From Dromiciops gliroides (lineage: Eukaryota > Chordata > Mammalia > Microbiotheria > Microbiotheriidae): a stretch of 64,000 nucleotides of DNA. Positions 57,840-64,000 of the stretch are shown in pieces. The first letter of the stretch is position 1. Every line of letters starts with the position of its first letter. The notes below the pieces were generated by a model. The model had not been told where the DNA came from. It saw only the letters and a list, made by a program, of their open reading frames with translations, and ran no database searches. Made by a program: the position numbers and the translations under genes. The stretch lies in the NCBI RefSeq assembly GCF_019393635.1, contig NC_057866.1, positions 168,948,903 to 169,012,902 of the forward strand, read 5' to 3'.

Positions 57840-59410
57840 TGGTTGCTACCTTTCTGATGGGAGCCCAAATTTTCAATAGGTTTATGGGTAGTCATCTGCT
57901 TCCCTCCCAGCTATAATCACTTCCAGGAATTGCCTTGAAAGGCTCCATGGTTTCCCAGGGAGGCTTTCCAAAGACTCACAGGGTTTCTCCCAAGACTCTC
58001 TTCCTATACTTATTGCTGCATGTAAAATGAGGAGTTGGGGAGGGGGAAGGGAACGGGGAATGAGACAAAGGCTGATTTCTCTCCCAAGTCTTCCCCAGAC
58101 AATCCGAAGCTCCATCCTTTTACTGAACTACTGGGCAGAAAGAAATATATCAGATCAGGGACCTAGGGCTGGTATTTTTAGTCTTTACAAATCGATTCGT
58201 CTGCACCCTTTGGTACAATACTCAGGAGGTGCTGGGAGGCAGAAGGCGCTTTGCTCTTAAGGGATCAGTACTTGGCTTCTTGTGGTTCTGCATACATTTG
58301 GCTAAAACGAGAAAAACAAACGTTCCTCCCCTCCATACCCCTAAACAACACAAACTACTTAGAAACCGGTCTTTCCAAGAAAATAGAATCACGCAGCTGC
58401 AGACTGCATGACCTGTCTGGGCTCCCAAGGGAGGTACTTAAGAGAGGTACAGATCTGGGGAGGGAGTGGTGACGACTGGAGGCAATGGGGCATGGTTTCC
58501 AATTCCTCTCCCCTCCCTTTAGGTGCACTTGACTGACCACACCTCAGCGAAGCCCCATCGGAACTCTGGGCGTCCAAGATAAAGGTTTCTAACCTAGGAA
58601 CAAATTGCTTGCAGACTAAGCCAGATGGACTCTTTTCCCTCACAGTTCTCGCACGGGTCAACACAAGACTCAGTTGCCTAGCCATTGTTCTAGATTGTAC
58701 CTCCAGCTTCCACCTCCAGGTACCAGAAGGCCTCCGAATTGGGGTGGTGACAACTTCCCCGTGTCCCTCGCTTTTTCGACCTACCTCCTTCCATCCTTGC
58801 CTTTCCAATCTCACGGTCCCCTTTCTTACCCTGGATGAGTCAGGCCTCAATGCACGAAGTACCATTTGTACCTATTGGCCACCGGGAGGCGCGCGAACTC
58901 CTCTCTGTCTCCAAGGATAGCGGCACATGGGTAGATTTTCTGGGCTGCGCCTTGCCTTTCCCCCCTCCCATCCTTCCCCACCCTGGGAGCCACGGGCGCT
59001 CGCGCGCACACGATCTCACACTTCCAGCGGGTCTGCGGGATCGGATAGAAAAAGAGAAGTTACAAAGCCTCACTACGGGCTGGCCCTGGAGATTGCTTGG
59101 GTGTCCTTTGAAAAGCTGCCAAAGAGGAACGTGGCTAGTTCTAGGTCTCTTTCTTCCGGTGCTGAGGAACCTCCCAGCTCTTCTTTGGGACAAACGAGTC
59201 ACTATAATTCCACGTCCAGTCGGAGGCTTCTAAGTGACACATCACACAGGGGGACAGTTACCGTGGTTTGCTGCGGATTACACGAAAGCAAACTTTCAAC
59301 GCCAACCCCTTCTCAATTTCCCATCTAAAGGCCGCTTGTCTCTCTGTCTCTCTGTCTCTGTCTCTTCTCTGTCTCTGTCTCTTCTCTGTTTCTGTCTCTG
59401 TCTCTGTCTG

Positions 59411-59481
<71 letters not shown>

Positions 59482-60480
59482 GAGAGAGAGAGAGAGGACT
59501 GACACACCTCTCTAGTAGTACCTGGCCGTCTTCTAAGAACAAGCCCCCACGCCACCGAAAGGGTCGGGGTTGGAAGGCTGGGGTCTAGGGAACTCCTCAC
59601 TCTTTCTAACTTGGCTAGTCCAGACTGCCTAGGGGAGACCCGCCTTAAAGAGAAGCTACTCTAGGGGTCACTGCTCCAACCAAAAGGGTACCCTTCCCTA
59701 AAATCCCAAGTGCTCAGGAACAAAAACCTTACCGAGTAATACCGGATGGAAACACTCCTACTCCACATTGCTCCTTTCTTTGGGGGAGGTAGGGGAAGAA
59801 GGTCATACTCCAGAGTCAGTGGTCCTATTTTTTTCCCTTTGTTATCAGGACCTGGGGCAGTTTAAAGGAGAAAAATAAAGCCATCCATATCCCAACCCCT
59901 CCTCCCCAAACCTAACAATTCCTCTCCTTTTATGCAGGAGGGTGACAAGATTACTTCCAGAGACCTTCTTGCTCAGTCTTGGTACATACCGGGCCTCTGA
60001 AACCAGGTCCCTGTTTTGTTTTCTGCTACATCCACAGTTTCTAGCGTCAGGAGGAACAGGGACTTCGGACTTCTCTGAGAATGCATCTGCTCTGGTTGGT
60101 GTTGAACTGGCCTAAGAGGACCTGCTGCCGATAAGCCCCTCAGCCTTCGCTGGAGACAAGACGTTCCTGATCTCCTCTAGAACACGTTAGGCAGACTCAT
60201 TTTGTACTGCACCGGGGAGCAGAGAGGAAACCTGAGCTCCGGCCATAAGAGAGAATGGTTCAGATGCCACCATATGCCATGTGCTCTTGTCAGCCCCACC
60301 CCCACGTCCCTCTCCTAATTACGTTTATGGATTTTTTTATGTATGGGAGAATGATAGAGCCAGAGCAAGCATGGGAAGAGACATAAAGAGACAAGAGCAC
60401 TCTGGGATGAGGCAGGAAGAAAGGTGTTTTTAATTCCAAGGTCATATTTATCTTCTGTTCACTGGATTCCCCCCCCCCCC
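57840..60480. other. SFRP2 upstream flank, SINE-free
   Basis: 2.6 kb about 3.6-6.2 kb upstream of the SFRP2 ATG with no SINE or other interspersed repeat that I can see. It holds only a TC/AC microsatellite at 59337-59495. The 58700-59300 part is moderately GC-rich with CpGs. No coding similarity was recognised. Confidence 0.4.
59337..59495. repeat. TC/TCTG then AC microsatellite
   Basis: TCTCTGTC units, then TC, about 22 AC units, and a short GA end. Confidence 0.93.
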
Positions 60481-60484
60481 TTTG

Positions 60485-60745
60485 GAATATTCTCTCTTCT
60501 CACCTCCGCCTACTGGCTTTTCTTCAAGACTCAGCTCAAATCTTACCTTCTTGCAGGCTTTTCTGCCCTCTCCCTCCACTACCTTTCCTCTGAAATGACC
60601 TGCTATTTACACCGGATATTGTATCTTATATACACAATATTTCTTTGCATGTTTTCTTCCTCAGTGACTGTATTTTTACCTTTCCTTGTTGGGAAGCTTA
60701 GTACAATGCTTGGCACCTTAATGCAAGAAGGCTTGTTGACTACCC
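60485..60745 (+). mobile_element. L2 LINE 3' end
   Basis: CTTCAAGACTCAGCTCAAAT, CTTACCTTCTTGCAGGCTTT, GCTTAGTACAATGCTTGGCA. Confidence 0.7.
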
Positions 60746-61340
60746 AAGGGCTACCTCTCATGCCTTGCACATAGTTGAATTGTTGAATTCAACTTAATTT
60801 TCGTTGAATTGAAAAGGCAGCCTCAGAGAGTCTTGTCTCATCCATGAATATCAATCCCATGGCCCCTTTTCCCATCATTACAGCTACATTCCTTTGGTTC
60901 TTGGCATAGGTGTTCGAGGAAGTAAAACAGGGTTCATGGTGGGGGGGCACAGAAGTAGGAATGGGCTAGTGTATAGAAAGGTTTAGGGGCAGTGTTGCAG
61001 GGCACCAGCATACCCAGGTGCCCTTGACCCATGTTCTAAGTACATCTTCTCCCATGGAACATGTTTAGGGTTGCCATTCCTAGTTAAAAATATAGGTGCT
61101 CTGGAGCTTGGCTCTCTTTTCCTTCTTCTCTCTTCCCACCCTAGCCAAGGGTCCTAAGAAGGAGATAGGAGCTGTCTTGGTATCTTTTTTGCAGGGGAAA
61201 TGCAAACCCTCCTGGAAGTTGTTAAGTCTCCTCAGTTCACACATCAGCATCACTCCTGACAGCTTGGTGAGAGCAGATCCAGAGAAGAAAAGGTTTCTTG
61301 GAAACAGATGACAAGTATTTCCTTAAAAGTCACATGAGCA

Positions 61341-61487
61341 GGGGGCAGCTAGGTGACACAGTGGATAAAGCACTGGCCCTGGATTCAGGAGGACCTGAGT
61401 TCAAAGCTGACCTCAGACACTTGACACTTAATAGCTGTATGACCCTGGGCAAGTCACTTAACCCTCATTGCCCTGTTCCCCCCCCCC
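61341..61487 (+). mobile_element. Poly(A)-type marsupial SINE with C-run tail
   Basis: Flanks AAAAGTCACATGAGCAG (61325-61341) and AAAAGTCATGTGAGTAG (61488-61504) are a worn 17-bp duplication. The tail A-run is replaced by about ten C. Confidence 0.88.
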
Positions 61488-62063
61488 AAAAGTCATGTGA
61501 GTAGATGAGTAATACATTTTTGCTTAACTTTTCTTGAAAAGTGAGAACCAAGGCAATGGTTTGGAGGCCACAAATTATTTCCATTCAGATTCCGGCAAGT
61601 AGCAATATACCATCCTGTTCTGTGAACTCATTCTGTTATGTGCTGGTGACATTTGTCCCCTCTTTGGTTCTGGGTTGAGTAGAGAACTGTGCCTATTTGC
61701 CGAGGACAGGGTCAAATTGGCTGGTGATTTTCAGCATTGCAGTAGTTGATATTATCTACTGAGTTAGTGCCTTTTTACCTGGTTAGGTGCAGCCACATAA
61801 ATGAATCTGGGCTGTGTGTGGTGGGGCATTGAACAAAGAAGACACTTTGTTCTTCCTTGTTGTGTTTCCTGAAATTTGGCTGTTGTTGAATTTGGAAGGG
61901 GCCTGACGGTGTACTACACTTGTGAATTTCAGACATCTGCTAGGTTATTTGATTATTACTTAGTTACTTTGTGCTACTCTCCCTTCTTCTCCTTTCCCTC
62001 GTCCAGTGAGAGTATTATTTATTTTTGACCTAGGCTGTTTAAGAGGTACAATGAATAAATTCT

Positions 62064-62318
62064 AGAGGGCAGCTAGGTGGCACAATGGATAGAATGCTGG
62101 ACCCAGAGTCAGGAAGACCTGAGTTCCAATCTGGCCTTTTTACTAGCTGTATGACCTTGGGCAAGTCTCTTAACCTTGTTTGCCTTAATTTCCTCATCTG
62201 TAAAATGAACTGAAGAAAGAAATGGCAAACTACTCCTGTATCTTTGCCAAGAAAGCCCCTCAAAGGGGTCACAGAGAGTTGGACATGACTGAAACTGACT
62301 AAACAACAACAACAAAAA
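62064..62318 (+). mobile_element. RTE-tailed marsupial SINE, full length
   Basis: GGGCAGCTAGGTGGCACAAT to the RTE end GGTCACAGAGAGTTGGACAT, GACTGAAACTGACTAAACAA. 11-bp duplication GAATAAATTCT (62053-62063 and 62319-62329). Confidence 0.9.
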
Positions 62319-62754
62319 GAATAAATTCTGGAAAGAAATCGAAAAGTGGGGCTGTTAGCAAAGTAAATGATGCTCCAAGACTCTAAGTGCAGATTTCTGA
62401 TCTTGAGATGGGGTCTGCCCTTTTCATTTGAAAAGCAGGGTCAGAGCATGAGATTCACTTGTTAACTGTATTTCAAACCCAGGACCCTTTTATAGAACTC
62501 ATTCCCACTCATATTTAACAAGGGCTTTGGTCTCTCTTTTGGAAACATGAAAAAAGAAAGATGGATTTGAGTCACCAACAGATAAAAGGACTCTGGTTCC
62601 TCTTTGAGGACTTCCTCTCTTTGGGGCACATGTCCAGTCCAGGGTACTTGCCTGTCCTGAGTAGGTGTGCTGTCTTAGAAGAGGCTGATAAACCACAACC
62701 AATGGTATCTTCCTTCTTTCTGTAAGACCCAGACACCTGCTTCTAGGACTCCTC

Positions 62755-63030
62755 ACCAGCTGCCTTGACCACCTTGGAATGCCTCTGTCCTTAGCCTTGC
62801 TTTCTGATTCGATGGGACTTCAGACATGCTGTTCATATCATTTCCAGCTCACTTCATTCTCTTCACCTTGTCACCAACTGCTTTCCTTCATCCTCCATTT
62901 AACAGCTCCCCTTAATTTTTGTCTTCATCTATTAGAATATAAACTCCTTGAGAACAGTCTTTTTTTGTATCCCCAGTACTTTAACATTGTGCCTGGCATA
63001 TAGTAAGTATTTAATAAATGTTGTTTGCTT
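62755..63030 (+). mobile_element. L2 LINE 3' end
   Basis: TATAAACTCCTTGAGAACAG, TGTATCCCCAGTACTTTAAC, ATTGTGCCTGGCATATAGTA. Confidence 0.7.
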
Positions 63031-63120
63031 TTAGTTGTATACATATATGCATGCATGCATATACACATGTATGTGCATGTATGCACACATATATTTGTCC
63101 ATTATCTTTCTTTTTCTATT

Positions 63121-63202
63121 TCCTTCCTTCCTTCCTTCCTTCCTTCCTTCCTTCCTTCCTTCCTTCCTTCCTTCCTTCCTTCCTTCCTTCCTTCCTTCCT
63201 TC
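63121..63202. repeat. TTCC microsatellite
   Basis: About 20 near-perfect TTCC units. Confidence 0.95.
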
Positions 63203-63359
63203 TTCCCTCTTTCCCTCCCTTCCTTCTTCTCTTTCTCCTCTATCATTTCAAAGCAGTTCTGTTTTGGCTAGGCAAAGCTGACAGGTATGATGAAAGACAG
63301 AAGCAACAAATCCACACATTTGAAGTTCAGTTAAAAAAAAAAAACACCCAGCTGGAAGG

Positions 63360-63535
63360 TGAGGCAGTATGTTTTAGAGAAAGGAGCACTGGACTCACAA
63401 TCAGGAGATCTGGGGTCAAGCCCAGCATTGGGCAAGTCACTTAACCTCTCTCTGAGCTTTAGTTTCCTGGTCTGTAAAATGGGGATCATAAGACAGAGTG
63501 TATGAGAGCACTTTACAAAGAGAAGATATTTAATT
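63360..63535 (+). mobile_element. MIR-like CORE-SINE
   Basis: GAGGCAGTATGTTTTAGAGA head-like, TTGGGCAAGTCACTTAACCT, TTTCCTGGTCTGTAAAATGG. Confidence 0.65.
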
Positions 63536-63700
63536 GCTATTCCTGAGCATGGCTGGATCTATGGGGACATGTGCAAGAGGAAGGCTGGCTGGAGGAAAGC
63601 AGTTACATGATATTTTTCTTTTGTGCCAAAGAAGAACTCAAGCTAAAGAAGCTGAAATGAGACTTTTGTTTTTAGTTGAAACCGATTAGGGGCCAATTAA

Positions 63701-63837
63701 ATTTTTTTTGGTGAGGCAATTGGGGTTAAGTGACTTGCCCAGGGTCACACAGCTAAGTGTCTGAGGTCAGATTTGAACTCAGGTCCTTCTGAATCCAGGG
63801 CCCTACTCTATCCACTGCCCCACCTAGCTGCCCCTAC
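63701..63837 (-). mobile_element. Poly(A)-type marsupial SINE
   Basis: Duplication GGGCCAATT (63690-63698 and 63838-63846); small internal deletions. Confidence 0.83.
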
Positions 63838-63844
63838 GGGCCAA

Positions 63845-64000
63845 TTTTGAAAGCCCTGAATATGGAAGCAGGGGACCTGGGTGTGAATCTAACCCAGTCC
63901 TGATCTTGGGCAAATCAGTACAGCCTTTCTGGGCCTAGATTTCGTCATCTGGAAAATGAAGGGTTGGATTAGAAAACCCTCTAAGGTGACTCCCAGATCT
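63845..64000 (+). mobile_element. MIR-like CORE-SINE, running off the window
   Basis: GGGACCTGGGTGTGAATCTA, ATCTTGGGCAAATCAGTACA, TCATCTGGAAAATGAAGGGT. Confidence 0.6.

Noticed and set aside
58389..59328. Frames of 120-158 codons on both strands
   Set aside because: GC-rich, mutually overlapping, basic low-information translations with no domain. Treated as chance in a possible regulatory region.

Overview
The window looks like a piece of a marsupial nuclear genome, probably an Australian lineage. The evidence is 21 copies of a short tRNA/CORE-type SINE (head GGGGCAGCTAGGTGGC, poly(A) tail) and six copies of a longer relative with an RTE/BovB-like 3' tail. There is also a marsupial-type L1, and fossil L2, MIR and CR1/L3 elements. 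No bacterial, organellar or viral genes were seen.

The only host gene I can support is SFRP2 (secreted frizzled-related protein 2) on the minus strand. It has three coding exons at 54237-53736, 50864-50784 and 45053-44749. The exons join with GT-AG splice sites in consistent phase to give 295 codons, the length I know for mammalian SFRP2. A CpG-rich promoter with TATA-like, octamer and CCAAT motifs lies at about 54540-54615. A probable 3'UTR runs to about 43560.

Region by region: 1-1745 is a decayed antisense L1 ORF2 fragment. 2-6.7 kb holds MIR, CR1, L2 and LINE 3'-end fossils. 6755-12765 is a compound L1: a sense ORF1 piece abuts a nearly full-length antisense L1 that has lost its 3' end. 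13-31 kb is repeat-rich intergenic DNA with many SINEs, long microsatellites, a mariner remnant and a hAT-type MITE. 31.4-33.1 kb is a CR1/L3 fossil split by a SINE and by a Tigger1-like pogo element. 33-43.5 kb is more L2, CR1, SINE and hAT material. 43.5-55.3 kb is SFRP2. 55.3-64 kb is its 5' flank, which is SINE-poor close to the gene.

The interest lies mainly in the architecture of the mobile elements and in SFRP2 regulation. I found no new multi-gene system. Most long open frames are translated microsatellites, L1 fragments or GC-rich chance frames.
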